A program made the position numbers and the translations under genes. The notes under the pieces were generated by a model. That model searched no databases. It was not told where the DNA came from and was given only the letters and a program-made list of their open reading frames with translations. This document shows, piece by piece, positions 45,851 to 59,100 of a DNA stretch of 64,000 bases. The DNA comes from Buddleja alternifolia (Eukaryota; Streptophyta; Magnoliopsida; Lamiales; Scrophulariaceae), in the NCBI GenBank assembly GCA_019426215.1, contig CM033408.1:8993077-9057076 (forward strand), written 5' to 3'. The stretch's first letter is position 1; each line of letters starts with the position of its first letter.

Positions 45851-46137
45851 ATGCAGTAGGTTTATATGGGTAATAACAAGTCATTGTTAACTTGTGAGAC
45901 ACTATCCACTATTGATGTGTCAATCCTTATGGTGTCGAATAGTGTAGTATTTGACTGCAATGTGTGAGGTTGAGCAATTGATCTTAATGAATTTAGAGCC
46001 CTAAGTTGGGTGTGGTGGGTTTGACTATGGTACACACTTGATAAATTCACCTATGTGAGTGTAGAGATGAGGCAGCCTCTAATGAGAATGGGCATATTTT
46101 CTAGAGCATTCTTAAAACCGGAGTGGCGCAAGGTCGT

Positions 46138-47573
46138 TGACACGTGTGATTCCTAGCAAGTGTACTAGGTCGTGCAATGTAATAAAGTAGACTATTTAGC
46201 CCGGGGTGTATCGTCTCCATAGGGACAATTGGATTCAATGCTCGTAATTGCTATATTATCCAACTCTAAGCTAAATCAAATTATAAGATGATAGGTGATT
46301 ATACTATGAAAATAACTAAGACAATTAAATGATTATCAAGGTAATAAATCAAATGGAAAGAGATGATTGGGTTATGATCCTACTATGTTCTATTCTATGT
46401 TCATGAACTCTCAATTATCCGGATTCTTAGAACGTTCTTGTTATGGCGAACCCCCTAATGTATTTATTATTCAATCTCTTGAAATAACAAGCCTATACTA
46501 GTTAACAACTTCCTATATCTCTATAGTGAAGATTGAATTAACTAAAAGGTTCAAAGGAATTCCTTGTTTACGAAGATCCTACATTCAATCGGGTCATCTT
46601 ATCACAGAAAGCCACACAACGCAATCGATTCTATCTCAGTCAATTGTTACGTTATGATGTTTGATTTTTCGATCTCCCTTTATCTATCTCCTCTCGGTCT
46701 CAAGACAAAGCATTATATCAAACACATGGTGATCATTCATGTGAAAGCATTAAGCATAAAATCAAACATGTAACAAGAATGTAATAAATCCAGAAATTAA
46801 TGATTCATTAAACACAAAACATCACAGAGTATTCACATAACTCAACCAAATAAGTACTTAGTTCATAATTGTAACAAAGATAAATTCAAAATCCATAAAA
46901 GACATAGTTAAGAACTATTCTAAAAGGGCAAATTGAAGAACTTCCTATCACAAGAAGTGAATCCAAACTTTGATGATGATAATTAACTCTTCAAGCTTCC
47001 TTGGGACTTTAGATGTCTTCCTTCGGTCTTGGAGAGCAAGAAAAGCCCCTTTGGTAGGTGACAAGTGTGTCAAATCCCCCAAAAACTGACCTAGAACCCT
47101 CTTTATAAGTGGCTGTACGCGGATATAAAAATTAGGGATCGGGAAATCTAATTTGGCACTGGATTTTCGGACCGCGGTCTTCTGACATAAAATTCACAGC
47201 TTTAGTATTTTGATCATAAACATCTCCACAAATGTCGGATTGAGGTGATTCAAGTTGCTACGCGAAGCTAAGACAAAGCTCTACAATATTGAAGAAGAAA
47301 TCTTAGTCTGCTTCAGCTTGTAAAGGGACGAAAACCTCATTTCTCTATGAGCATTGTGTAAAATATTTCGTCAGCTATCTTCTTTTGTTTCTTTCTTCAA
47401 TTTCAAACTCAATTTGGATCTCTTTTCTCGTCTTTCATGCCTAAATCAACTTTTATCTTACAAAACAAAATGTATACCAATCAAAGCATTATGAGATATA
47501 AAAATTGATCAAAGTAACGATCAATTCATATTACAATGAGACATAAAATACTGTAAAATATGGACTTATCAGT
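46138..47573 (-). mobile_element. Gypsy-type solo LTR in the copia remnant
   Basis: The plus strand runs TGACACGTGTGATTCC ... TATGGACTTATCA with a perfect 5-bp duplication GTCGT on both sides (46133-46137 and 47574-47578). Read on the minus strand it starts TGATAAGTCCATATTTTAC, typical of large plant gypsy LTRs. No internal region or coding sequence is present. The left part resembles the LTR at 19168-20863 in its order of motifs (TAGCAAGTG..CTAGGTCGTG..GTAATAAAGTAGAC). Confidence 0.85.
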
Positions 47574-48479
47574 CGTCAATGTGCCAAACTGCAAGAGTAG
47601 CCTTGCTTAGAGAATGAGATGTGAGTAATTTGATTATTGGATCACAACATGCGGTGAGGTTCATAGAAACACTCTATTTTACCAAGTCCCAGTGGTTCAC
47701 GTCTTATCACTCTATACATTGGTTCATAGCCTAAAAGACACCAATGTTTATGCATTGCATTCTCTTAAATTTCTTTCTCAAATCTATACATTTATCTTCT
47801 TTGTCGAGTTTGTCTTTCAAATATGTGGGGGGTTTGTTTTATATTATTAAATTATATATTTCAAAGACAAGGAAATTACTTTGATATATTGAGATTATCA
47901 AATCACGTTAATTTTGATTTCCATAAATTGTTATTCCACGTGTGTTTCATTCTTTCACTTGACCAAGCAAATTGATTGAAGAATTATTATTTTTTTGATA
48001 ATTAATTGAAGATTGAAAATCCCCTTTATTATGATGCAAATCAAAGAGCCGTTGGTCATTTTAATAGGCTTCTATTTAGCTTAACATGTTGAGTTTTTCC
48101 TACAAAAGGTAGTGGAACTAAAGTATTTACATCACAGCAAAAATCAAAAGCTTCTCTGCTACCTATAACTCTTTAAAGTGTCCCTCAACTCTTTCATGCA
48201 AAATTTTGTTCACAAGCCCTCTCTTTCCCTGCACCATAAAAAATTTCCTATAATTTGTGCTTCAATATTATGATATAAACACTCTTGATTTAGCACCCTC
48301 ATCATTCTTCTTTCCTACCCAAAGCAAGGCTACTCATTGATATCTTCACGTTATGATTGCACGTACTTTAGCAGGATACTCTTAAATCTTGAGGGTAGAC
48401 CGTCAGTGACCTACTGTACCGAGTCATTAACTCCGAGGGACAGGAATCTACCTTTAAGAATAGTGTTTTGCACGCCTCA
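47574..48479 (+). repeat. 3' end of the copia remnant, probable PPT and LTR
   Basis: The sequence continues the copia 3' region seen before the solo LTR. A purine tract ATGTGGGGGG near 47823-47832 would be the polypurine tract, and an LTR should begin just after it. The opposite LTR is not in the window and the right-hand limit is only approximate. The stretch ends directly at the duplication of the next MITE. Confidence 0.45.
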
Positions 48480-48487
48480 GTCCAAAC

Positions 48488-49077
48488 CATAGTTCAAAGT
48501 ATCGGCTGATATCCGATAGTATCCGAATCGGCTCTTACCAATCCGATAATATAGGGTAATATCTAATATTATCTGAGGTTATACATTTGACCGATAACAT
48601 CTGATAATATCGGATGATATCGCTGATACAATGCTATTATTGGTCGTAATAGCATATTATTGTTGTTAAACAAGCTAATATCGGGCATCTTGGATATTAT
48701 TTGCAGGAACAAAACTTTCATTGATTTTTTATAATTATGCTCTAGGATATAATTTAATGGGTATATTATTACATATACCTTGAAAACTTATGATATAATT
48801 ATCAAAATACTCCTTTCTATTACAAATTTAGGTTCGACAATAATATTATATATTTAAATTATTTATATCTAATGTGTCATTTTCTTTTACAATGTACCAA
48901 TTAATGGAGACTTTTGTTTTCTATCTATTCTAAAAATATATAAATTTTTTATAATTTTATTAGCAACCTACCATGCGTTATTTTGTATCGCCCGATAATA
49001 TCCCGATACACTTCGACCGATGTGAAACAACACCTGCCGATATTATCACCGATACCGGGCCGCTACTTTGAACCATG
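48488..49077. mobile_element. hAT-type MITE with 8-bp target duplication
   Basis: Ends are CATAGTTCAAAGTATCGGC and, reverse-complemented, CATGGTTCAAAGTAGCGGC, an imperfect 19-bp terminal inverted repeat. A perfect 8-bp duplication GTCCAAAC flanks it (48480-48487 and 49078-49085), as expected for hAT insertions. The 590-bp interior is rich in GATAATATCGG-like motifs in both orientations near the ends, possible transposase-binding repeats. No ORF. Confidence 0.85.
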
Positions 49078-49085
49078 GTCCAAAC

Positions 49086-50279
49086 TCCAATAAATTTACT
49101 TTATCTATTTAATCGTCTTATTATTTCTTGTCAATTTAAAATTTTGAATTTATTATTATTGTTATAACTTAATTGCTTATATTTGTGACTTAATTGCAAG
49201 GCTTATTCCAACAGAATTTATTGTAGCAACGATACCATTGTAGTGTAAAAGTTGCACCATTTAGGTGTTTTGAGTTGGAAATGACCTTAGCTTGAACAAT
49301 AACTTGTTTGACATTGCTCATTTTGCCTGCGACAATAATGATAGTTGAAATGTCCTTACACACAAAATCCCTTGTGATAGTAGATCTGATTGTAGGAAGT
49401 AGTGAATAAGTTCAAACACGCATACAAAATCCCTTACGCTCATTTTGACATTGCTCATTTCTGAGCGGTAAGTTTAGCCATCTATAGTCGTTGTCAATTT
49501 CGAATTTAAATGTTATGTACTTAAAATCATAGAGACCGGTTAGAAGATGTTCTTGGGCGAGAATATAACCGATCCTATACTAAGGTACTAAAGGGCTACT
49601 CTGTAAATTTTTGAAAATGAACATGGGTTTTACTGCAAAGACTTAGAACATGGGTCCTTGCTTGATGAGCTTCTATCTTCCGGAACATCTCGGCGCAAGT
49701 ACTGGTCTTGTGCGGCACTTGGACAAGGACTCTTCATTAATACTTATATGAAAGGTATAATTCTAATTTTAGGATGGATTGACTACAAACTTGAAGTTAA
49801 CCATTATATATGCTTGAAAATCTTGAGATGAATATTGATGAATTATTATGAAGATGTATGTATAGGCTTGCAGGTGTCCTGGTTTAGGTGTGTGATTCTG
49901 TACATGTTTGTGTGTGTGTTATTGCATGATTCGACTGCATGTTTGTAGCAAAGAGAAATGTGATGGAATAAAATCTCCAAAATCCTCTCTTTAATTCCAC
50001 GGAAAAACCAGCGGAGAATCTCTATCATCTACCTCAAGCGTCAATATCCATTTGCATATAAGAGATTAACATTTTCTATCCCAAAATTGTGTTGCATCTT
50101 GTATTACATATCATGCTTACACGGCAAGTGTATATATTTCATAATAAATTTATATTTAAGGAAATATTTTATACGCATGTCGTTCATATATGAAATGCAA
50201 CAGAAGATTGCAACGCAATTTGCAATAGAATATCCAAACTGGCATATAAAGGGTTCTCCCAAGTGTTAAAGAGGGAATT
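49086..50279. other. Gene-free stretch
   Basis: AT-rich DNA with no ORF that shows a protein family, no RNA gene and no repeat ends I could pair. Open frames of about 60 codons (49846-50028 minus, 50087-50269 plus) look random. Confidence 0.5.
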
Positions 50280-50282
50280 TTA

Positions 50283-50719
50283 GGTTCTGTATGGTTAGAT
50301 TTTTTGAGTTGCATTTTTATTTTCTAGATCACCAAAAAATGAAAATGCACACTCCAAAGTAAATTCTACAGAAAATACTCAAATTTTAAATCTTACTACA
50401 CATTCCCCTATATAACTATTCATCATTTCATCAATTCAATCATTTCATTCTCTCTCTTAATTAATTACATAATTCAACTATCCAACACATTCTCTTTCTT
50501 ATTTTATTATAAATAAAATCTTCTTCTAATTTTTTCTTTCATCATTACATATATAACTAATTCAATCAATTGTATATCGCATCTACACAATTTCCAAACA
50601 TTTCTCAAAAACACATTCAAACAAACAAAAAAAATTAATATTTTCACACGAATTTTTATAATACACATTTTCCAATAAAAACTCAATATTAATTTTCAAA
50701 AACACAACCATATAAAGCC
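50283..50719. mobile_element. PIF/Harbinger-like (Tourist) MITE
   Basis: Left end GGTTCTGTATGGTTAGATTTTTT and right end (reverse complement) GGCTTTATATGGTTGTGTTTTTG form imperfect inverted repeats of about 23 bp. The flanking triplets are TTA on both sides (50280-50282 and 50720-50722), the target preference of PIF/Harbinger elements. Length 437 bp, AT-rich, non-coding. Confidence 0.65.
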
Positions 50720-50801
50720 TTAGAGATTCTAGTTTATTGACTAACTTTGGAATTGGGAGGACTTGTACTAATTTTTACATTTTTATGGTACAACTTTGCC
50801 T

Positions 50802-51017
50802 CTTTTTTTTTTTTTTTTTTGGTTGAAATAATCAGTTACATATATCAATTACATTATGGATATAAATCATCAATCATCATATAGAATTAATACTAAATTA
50901 CAACAATTACCAATAAAATAGAAAAAGATCCACACGCTGTCGGTGGGAGTAGAACCCAGGACCTCTAATATCTTGGGGCATCCGCTTTGCGAGTAGGGCT
51001 AGCCATCATCTGCTGGC
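50802..51017 (-). mobile_element. tRNA-derived SINE, minus strand
   Basis: On the plus strand a run of about 18 T (50803-50820, the poly(A) tail of a minus-strand insertion) leads into a body that contains, on the minus strand, GGTCCTGGGTTCTACTCCC, a B-box-like sequence, and upstream GATGGCTAGCCCTACTCG, an A-box-like sequence. A perfect 12-bp direct repeat ACAACTTTGCCT flanks it (50790-50801 and 51018-51029), as expected for LINE-assisted retroposition. Length about 216 bp. Confidence 0.82.
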
Positions 51018-51391
51018 ACAACTTTGCCTTCAAACTTTATAGAATTTCAGGGTTTTTTTTTTTGGTACAATTTCGCCATTTTTGTATTTATAAATTTACC
51101 CTTCAAAGTTGAGTTACTTGTTTCATTGTGAATTTGTGTAATTTGTTTTAGGGTGCAAATTATATGCAATGTTTTTTTGTGAATTAATTGTGTATGTTTG
51201 TTTTAGGGTGCAAATTTATCAAATTATATGGAATTCAAACGCGCAAAGTGCTAAAAATCAAAATTTACGGGTGCAAAATGCTGAAAGGTGACAATCCAAA
51301 GGTGCAATCTGCCAATTATCCTTCCTTGTTTTCTGTTTATCCAAGAAGAAAAACGAAGACAAGTTTCACCGTCTTCTGCAGGTAATAAATT

Positions 51392-54300
51392 ATGGACTAC
51401 ACTGCCGCTCCAGCAGGCCACCGCCCACCGCCGCTGAAGAAGCGGCGGCGCACCTCCACAACCACCGTTGATGCTCTGGGGAACGATGTTCTTTCTAAGA
51501 TATTCGCTTTTCTCGACCTCATACAGCTCATTCGCTGCTGTGCCGTCTGCAAATCATGGTGCTTTTTCATTCACACAATCTAATTACTTCTTATCTAAGT
51601 TATTTAGAAAAGAAATAATATTTTTCTTAAATTTACGATATTTGATGATCCTCATATGTATTTATTTCATATTTGTTGTTTAGTATCATTTTTTTTTTGG
51701 TGGGGGAGGAGAGGGGGGGGGGGGGGGGGGCAGGTTGTTCTTGCTTGTAAGATGATATTCTAGGCTGTGAATTTAAGTAACTCTCAAGAAGTAACTAGGT
51801 AACTCGTTACGCGTGATTCTGCCACTCGAATTGATTGAAAAAGGCAAAATAAAACAGTGAAAAGATTCTCCACACGGATGAAAAAAGACCTATAAATTGA
51901 TAGCTACTCATGGTGCTTCAGATTAATTTGTTTTACCATGCAACTTCAAACATTATGCTATACATTAAATGATTGTTTAATTTTCCGTTTCCTCGAAGGA
52001 GCACAGTGATAAATAAGCTGAAGTTACTGCAAATACAGTATCACAAGCAACACCGAACTGGTTCTGCTAGCTCCTCTGATGCATCTAGCTGTTCGGAAAG
52101 ATTCATAAATATGCAGATGGAGCAGATAGCCATGGATCGACAAAGATTGTCTCTCCAAAAAGGTCCCATTGATATTTTCCAGTGGAAAGGTCACTCAGCA
52201 GGGTAAATGATTTATCTCTTCCATTTGATTGATATTGAATATATTTTGGGTTGATCTAAGAAAATAGAAAATATATTTTGGGTTGATCTAAGAAAATAGA
52301 AAGCTTAACTTACTTGTGTTATGTTTTGCAAAATAAATAGCAATGAATTTCACGTTGAGTTCGTCATCATTCAACAATATCTTGCTTGAAATTCTTCAAT
52401 TCAACCTGTTGCCAACACTTTCAACATTTGATGAATAACCACTGTAGGATATTGTCTTTGGTGCCAAAATTGTTTTGTCATAGCTTCATCAAGGTTGAAT
52501 TATATCTTGATACCGAGGGCTTCCTCAACTAGCTTGTTATTGTAGATCAATAGCACTGCTTTTGATGGCCACATCCAGATCATTAAAGGTGCTGCAAACT
52601 ATTTATCATGGAACGTTATCTTTTCTTTTTTCTTTTTTTTTTCTTGGGGGGGTGGGGGGGGGGGGGGGGGGATGTTTTTGATTGATTATGACTTTGTTCG
52701 AGGAGGGAACTAACGCAGCAAAAGTAGAAGAGACAAGAATTGAAAGAGAAAAACAGAATGTCACTTAACTTTAGGCAGATTCCTTGAAGCATAAAAGTTT
52801 CCCTCTATAAATGTTGTATGTTTTATATCGACCGACACCAGTATTATGACATAATAACTTGAGGTAATAAACATCAAACTGAGATGTCGTAGTGTATCTA
52901 ACGTACTGGAATATTGTTAAAGTCATTACATGTAATATACCTTTTTGACTTCTAGTTCTTTCGGATAACTTTTGAAACTCTTGGAGAATATTATTTGATT
53001 TTTGGGGCCCAAGTTTTGGTTGAATGTGTAACAATCTGTATGACTTTCTTCAACCTGGCGCCCTCTTAGGATTAACCAATGCAGAATGAAGATGGGATTG
53101 ATTCTCACTGGTGTTGGAGACAAGGTAGGATTCATTCACTTGCTAGTCATCGCATGATCTTATCGGAATCTGATCTTGTGTGCAATTTCCTCTCTCTTTC
53201 TGCTTTTCCTATGTATGTCATTTTTCGCATGCATGTAAATGACGCCTATCTGTCTTACTACAAATCGTAGTTATTTTATTTATTTCCTAATACAGAATAA
53301 GTTACTTCATTTGTTATTATAAGGAACTTTTACAAATCCCACTCTAATAATTTTAGCGTTTAACGAAGTAGTTTGATATGAATGATGGTATGTTAGTTCT
53401 TAGGAAGTTCATGTGCTATGGTTGTCAAACTTTATCTTAGTCTTGTATATCATGTTAGATTGTCAAATTTTCACGGATAAGACACCACCAAACATTTGGT
53501 TCTGATCTTGGATAAGATACAGTGTCTTTTTGGCCTATCTCTAAATGTATCTGTCTGAAGTCCTAATGCGTTTTAATATACTTATATGACTAATAGATTG
53601 ACAATCATTATGTCATTAACACTGCCTTTCAATGCTAATGCTCAACTGCTGAGAGCTTGGTTTACCAATACTTTGTTTTGGGGGATAATGTCGGATTCTG
53701 GTTCTGTTTCTTTTGCAAGCATATAAAATTTTCATCTGAGCTTTCTTGGTGATTTGAACCAATATATAGCATCGCATGGAACTGCTAATGATGATCTACT
53801 AGCAATAGATTGCTGCGTTGTTAGAAATATGTTCACTGCCACATGTCCATGTGCATGATTAATTAGTCTATTTTACCTAATGCTTGTATTTAAACAATAC
53901 TGTTTGCTTCTAATAATGATAGGTGATGCGCCTCTGGTCTGCAGAGAGTTGCAGAGGGTTGGATGAATATGTTCTACCTGATAAAGCACCGCTAATTGAT
54001 TTTGATTTTGATGAGGGAAAGGTAATTTGAATATTGATTTCCTGTTGCTTCCAGTATTTTTCTGTATGAACTACATACATGTACACCCTCTGTTATAAAC
54101 AATTAAATATACATACTTAGCACCTTTCCATTCTCACCAAGAAAAAGGAAATGGTGCATTAAGCAGGAGTGACCGGCATATTATGAGTATTACTTAAAAT
54201 TATCATCCTTCATATTTTTCTTTGAGAACTCGTGGAGATTTGCTTACATCTTTATTTGACTTGGCACATTGTTCTAGTGGTATGGATGTGCAGATCCATT

Positions 54301-56076
54301 GAGTGCCTCCCAAAATTCAAACAATATAAAAGTCAGGCAAATTTCACTTTACCCTTGAACTCTGGATTGGTAAGAGCTTGCAGTTGCACTTTTAAGTTCA
54401 TCACTTTACCCCTTGCTCTGGACCAGTAGGAGCTCCATGTACTCTCAAATCACTCTTGAACTCTTTAAGACGTCTCACTCTGCAGAGTTCCGTCAACTTA
54501 CAATTAAACAAGGTGGGAAAATCACTTGTAAACATTAGAAAATCATCCGGTTGCATTTCGTGAACCATATATTATGTAGTAGAACAAGCATAAATAATAT
54601 GTGGCAGAAATTGATTATACTAATTGATATCTCTTGTTTTACTACATATTGCAAGCAAGTATTTTGTACGCTTTATTTTGTTTAGCTCAAAATTGGAGCT
54701 TGACTCCATAAAATTATTAATTTTTTTTATTTGTTGTTCTACCACACAATATATTAGTTCAAGAAATACAAACAGATGAATTTCTAATGGTTTGCAAATT
54801 GTTTTCCTATATTTCTGGCTATGAGTTAAAAGAAATCAGTAAAGCGAGAAGTCTTGAGGGTGGTCAAGTGATGGATTTGGGAGTAGGGGTAGGTTCTTAC
54901 GGGTCTAAAGTTCAAATGGGTATAGTGATGGATTTGGGAGTAGGGGACAAACTCTTACAGGTTAGAGTTCAAGGGGGTTAAAATGATGGATTTGGGCAGG
55001 GGGTAAAGTGAAATTTACCCATAGAGCTAACTGACAGGAAGGTGTCCTGATGATGAGGTGAAATTGGGCTGGTGGAATTTTGATTTCGTTATTTTATTAC
55101 TGCATTTATAGGATGCAACTAAAGTTCAGAAGTCATTACGTTTAGTTAAATGATTTATGCCTTGTCCAGTGTCCTTGTGTGGTAATTGAGTCAGCTTTTT
55201 CAGTTTATTTAAGACGGGGACAATGATTTCTGCTGCAGGATTTCCCCTTTTCCTTTTTGATAGTTATATTTTGGAAAGTTTGATCTGTTGCTTCTAATGA
55301 AAGAAGCGGAATGTTGTGTTTTTGGGATTGATGTTCCCTTACGGCTATGGATCAGTGATATCTGTTAGATCCTGTTATTATTTTTGAAGAACTATAATGT
55401 TCAGATGGTTAGTTCCTAAAAGATAGAATATATATGGCTGAATGAATCTAGGCCATCCTGCTATGTGCATGCCTTAGATTTATATAGTTCCATGAGCAAG
55501 GTAATTTTGAGTCTGCTCTCAAGATTGGTCGCATATAACCTTTGTGTTTTCTTTCATTATTATCCTGTAGATTGTTGGTCTTGTTGGGAGTCGAATATAC
55601 ATATGGAGGCGCATTGGAACTCGAGATATATTTTCTTCACGCGATGGCTTGTTTACCAAGGGATTGTGTATGCGGTGGGTGATATCTCATTATGTTTGTA
55701 ATGAGTTTTGTTGAATTATGAGCACTGCATCACTTCAAGAAAATTAATATTCTCAATGTCAGGAAGACAATTGCTATTTCATTCACTGACAGCATAATAT
55801 GCAGAAATTCTTTTTGAATTATTTGGTCCTGTTATTTCAAAGTCATGCATTGGATCCCTCCTCTGTGTGCCAAACATTTCCCTGAGTAGCTCAGTAGCTG
55901 TCTTTCTCCTTCCAAAATTCTAGAAAGGCATAGCTCAGCAATTCAGATGGTTTATAGAAGTGACATTGAGTGCATGCTACTTGATCATGTATCTATTATA
56001 TTGGTTGGACGGACATTAGCATCTTACATGTCAATATCATAAACAATGGCTGCATGGCTGCATGAGACCCGGGGGG

Positions 56077-56109
<33 letters not shown>

Positions 56110-59100
56110 ATTCAACTCCCTGCATTAGGGTTGTAGACCGTAATATGATGGGTGCTGCAATGTTTTCTTGTTCTGTCCTACTGAATGTCATTTAAAAGAT
56201 GGTTTCTTTCATTCACGAACTGGGACATTATGGAATGTTATTCATCATTATGATTTAGTTTTCATGTTAATTCAGTTTTGTAAAAAATACTTCGTTTGTT
56301 GAGAGAAAGTTTTCTTGTTTGCAGTTATGTTGACCCCCAGGCGGTTGTTGGGTGTAAGGACGGGAGAGTCCGCGTATTTGACCTGTACAGTAGAAAAGTT
56401 TCACAAATAATCAAGTACATATCTTTCTTTAGTTTCTTTTCGTCCGTCTTTGATCAACTTTTGATTTAATTATTTTTGTGGAATTATTGTTAAATGCTAT
56501 TTTGCTTGGCAAATGTATATTAAAATTTCAAGATGATTTATATAATCAACATTTTACAATAAAAACAGATTGTAAAGCAGCTAAGTTTATGTTTCAAAAA
56601 GATTTTAAACATTATTATTATTATTATTATTATCATTATGATTATGATTATGATTATGATTATAATTATGATTATTATTATTATCATCATCATCATCATC
56701 ATCATCCTCATCATCATCGTTATCCTTATCGTTATTGTACTACTACTGCTAGGATGTTTCACAATAGGGTGTCACCCTCTCATAGATGAGAAAGGCGCGC
56801 CATGGCGCTCGCCATGGCGCTTGGCGAGCGTGGCGACCCCTCGGCGCCACGGACCATGGCGTGGCGCCGGACTTCGTCTTGGCGAGCGCCATCGGCGCCA
56901 CCGGCGCCATTGGCGAGAGGCGTACGGCGAGCGCAATATGCGCAATGTTGAAGTAACTTAAAATAGCTGAGATTGAAGTCAAATTCGGTCAAATTTACAA
57001 AATTGGGGGCAAAATCGGGACACAATTGGGATAAATTAGCTAAAACCCATACTTACCCAAGTAGCCCACCACAATTTAAAAACCCTATCTCTGCTCTTCA
57101 AGCGATTTCAGCCTCTTCAGCGCGATTTCAGCCTTTTCAGCGCGATTTCAGCCGCTGCTCTCTCGCAATCTCTCTACCGGAGCAAGACGTCGCCGTCGCC
57201 AAACCCAACCGTCGTCGACGCCGTCGCCCAGCGCAGCCGACGCCGCTGCGTAAGTATTTTTTGGTTTTTTATTTTCCATTTTTCAGTTCATTACTTCATT
57301 ACTTCATTTGCTGTGTTTATGTACTAATGACTAATGAGTGGGGAGGTGGGCTATGTATATTATATAATATGTGTAACTATAATACTTATATATAATATGT
57401 GTAATGTAATGTGTAGTTGGAACTTGGAAGGCAGTAAGCTTACTGCCTTAAGGCAGTAAGTTTTTTTATTTTTCTTTCTTTTATATTTTTGATTTTTTAG
57501 TTATTATTTGCTATCATTATCTATAGTTATATATATATATATAATATGTTTAGTTTTATATTTGTGTTGAAATGTGTATGTTGATGATTGTATGTTGATA
57601 CATTTTTTAAAATTGTAGAATGTCGAACTCGAACCGAAAGGATCCAGCATGGCAATACGGGGAATTGCCTGATCCTAAAAATACGAACAACATAAAATGC
57701 ATCTTTTGTCCGATGGTTACAAAGGGAGGAATCACGAGGCTCAAGCAACACTTTGTTGGAGGTTTTAAGAATGTAAACCGATGTGATAAATGTCCGGAGC
57801 ATGTTCGAGAAGAGATAAAAGCTCTTATGGAAAAAAGGAAAGCGGTGAAAGAGCAAATGAACGCAATGCCTCATTTTGATCAAGTAGCTGAAGAACGTGA
57901 AATGGAACAACGAACCTGTGATCATAATAGTAAGGGTAAACAAGCTTCAAGCTCGTCGGTTTACTCATCATTCCCGCAGCCTAAGCCTAAACCTCCAAGG
58001 CAAATCGGTCCTCTTGACATATACTACCAAAAAGATGCGGATGAGATTTGTGATGAGAGAAAGAGGAACAGTGCAGGCGCTCATCCTTATAATGAGAGTA
58101 GGAAGATTCTGAGGGATAATGCGGTGCAAAAGTTTGCTAGGTGGATGTATGATAAAGCTCTTCCATTCAATGTTGTAAACGGTGACACCATTGGCCCTTG
58201 GGTTCAAGCTATTGGCCAATTTGGACCTGATATGAAGCCTCCTACATATCATGAGATGAGGGTTGTTTATTTGAAGAAAGAAATGGAGCATACAAACAAC
58301 CTCCTAAAATGCCACGAGGAAGAGCAAGCTAAATATGGTTGCACAATTATGGCTGATGGCTGGTCGGATAAAAAAAATAGGTCATTGATTAAAGTACTTA
58401 TCTAGTTATATTATTAAAGTAATTTTTTAAACATAAACTTATACAGGTTCATACCAAGAAGAGAAATAAGTTGCTTCACAAAAACATGAACGACTTGGTT
58501 TTCATCAAATACAATAGAAGTCTAATTCGTCGTTATGATGAGCGTAATTTGATTGATCCAATTTCTCTTGAGGAGATAGATGAATCGAACGAGTGGTTGG
58601 TGGGAGAAATGGAAGAAGATGGGAACAATTTTGTACATGGTGAGGAGGACGGTTTAACTTGGAATATGGCTTCACAAGCGGCTGGAGTGGATGAAGATGC
58701 ATATGCTTTTAGATCACGACCTTCAAGAGCTCCACAAGTGTATACAAGAAAGGCATCTTCATCAAAGGCATCTTCATCAAAGACAACAAAGAAAGCATCT
58801 AATCGCGGCGCATTGCATTTATTGATGAAGAAGAAGACGATGATGGCTATGAAGGAGAGGATGATGATATCATTGGTGAGGCCCATGAGGATGAGGATGA
58901 TGGTGACGATGATGAGCATGAGGATGGTGGTGGTGGTGGTGGTGGTGGTGGTGAGGAGGACGAGGAAGAGGAGGAGGATGTCCAGTTAGCAAGTTTAGAT
59001 TTAGATGATTAGAGTATTAATTTAAACTTCTAGACTATTTCTATATTTATTGCTTTGAAATGCTTATGTGTGAAATACTTGTTATTTATATTTATAGTTA

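Noticed and set aside
50950..51010. tRNA gene
   Set aside because: The A- and B-box-like sequences belong to a SINE with poly(A) tail and target duplication; no cloverleaf with proper acceptor stem can be formed.
56478..56961. His/Tyr/Asp-rich and Ile/Met-rich frames on both strands
   Set aside because: Artefacts of the ATT/ATC microsatellite and of the GC-rich hAT end.
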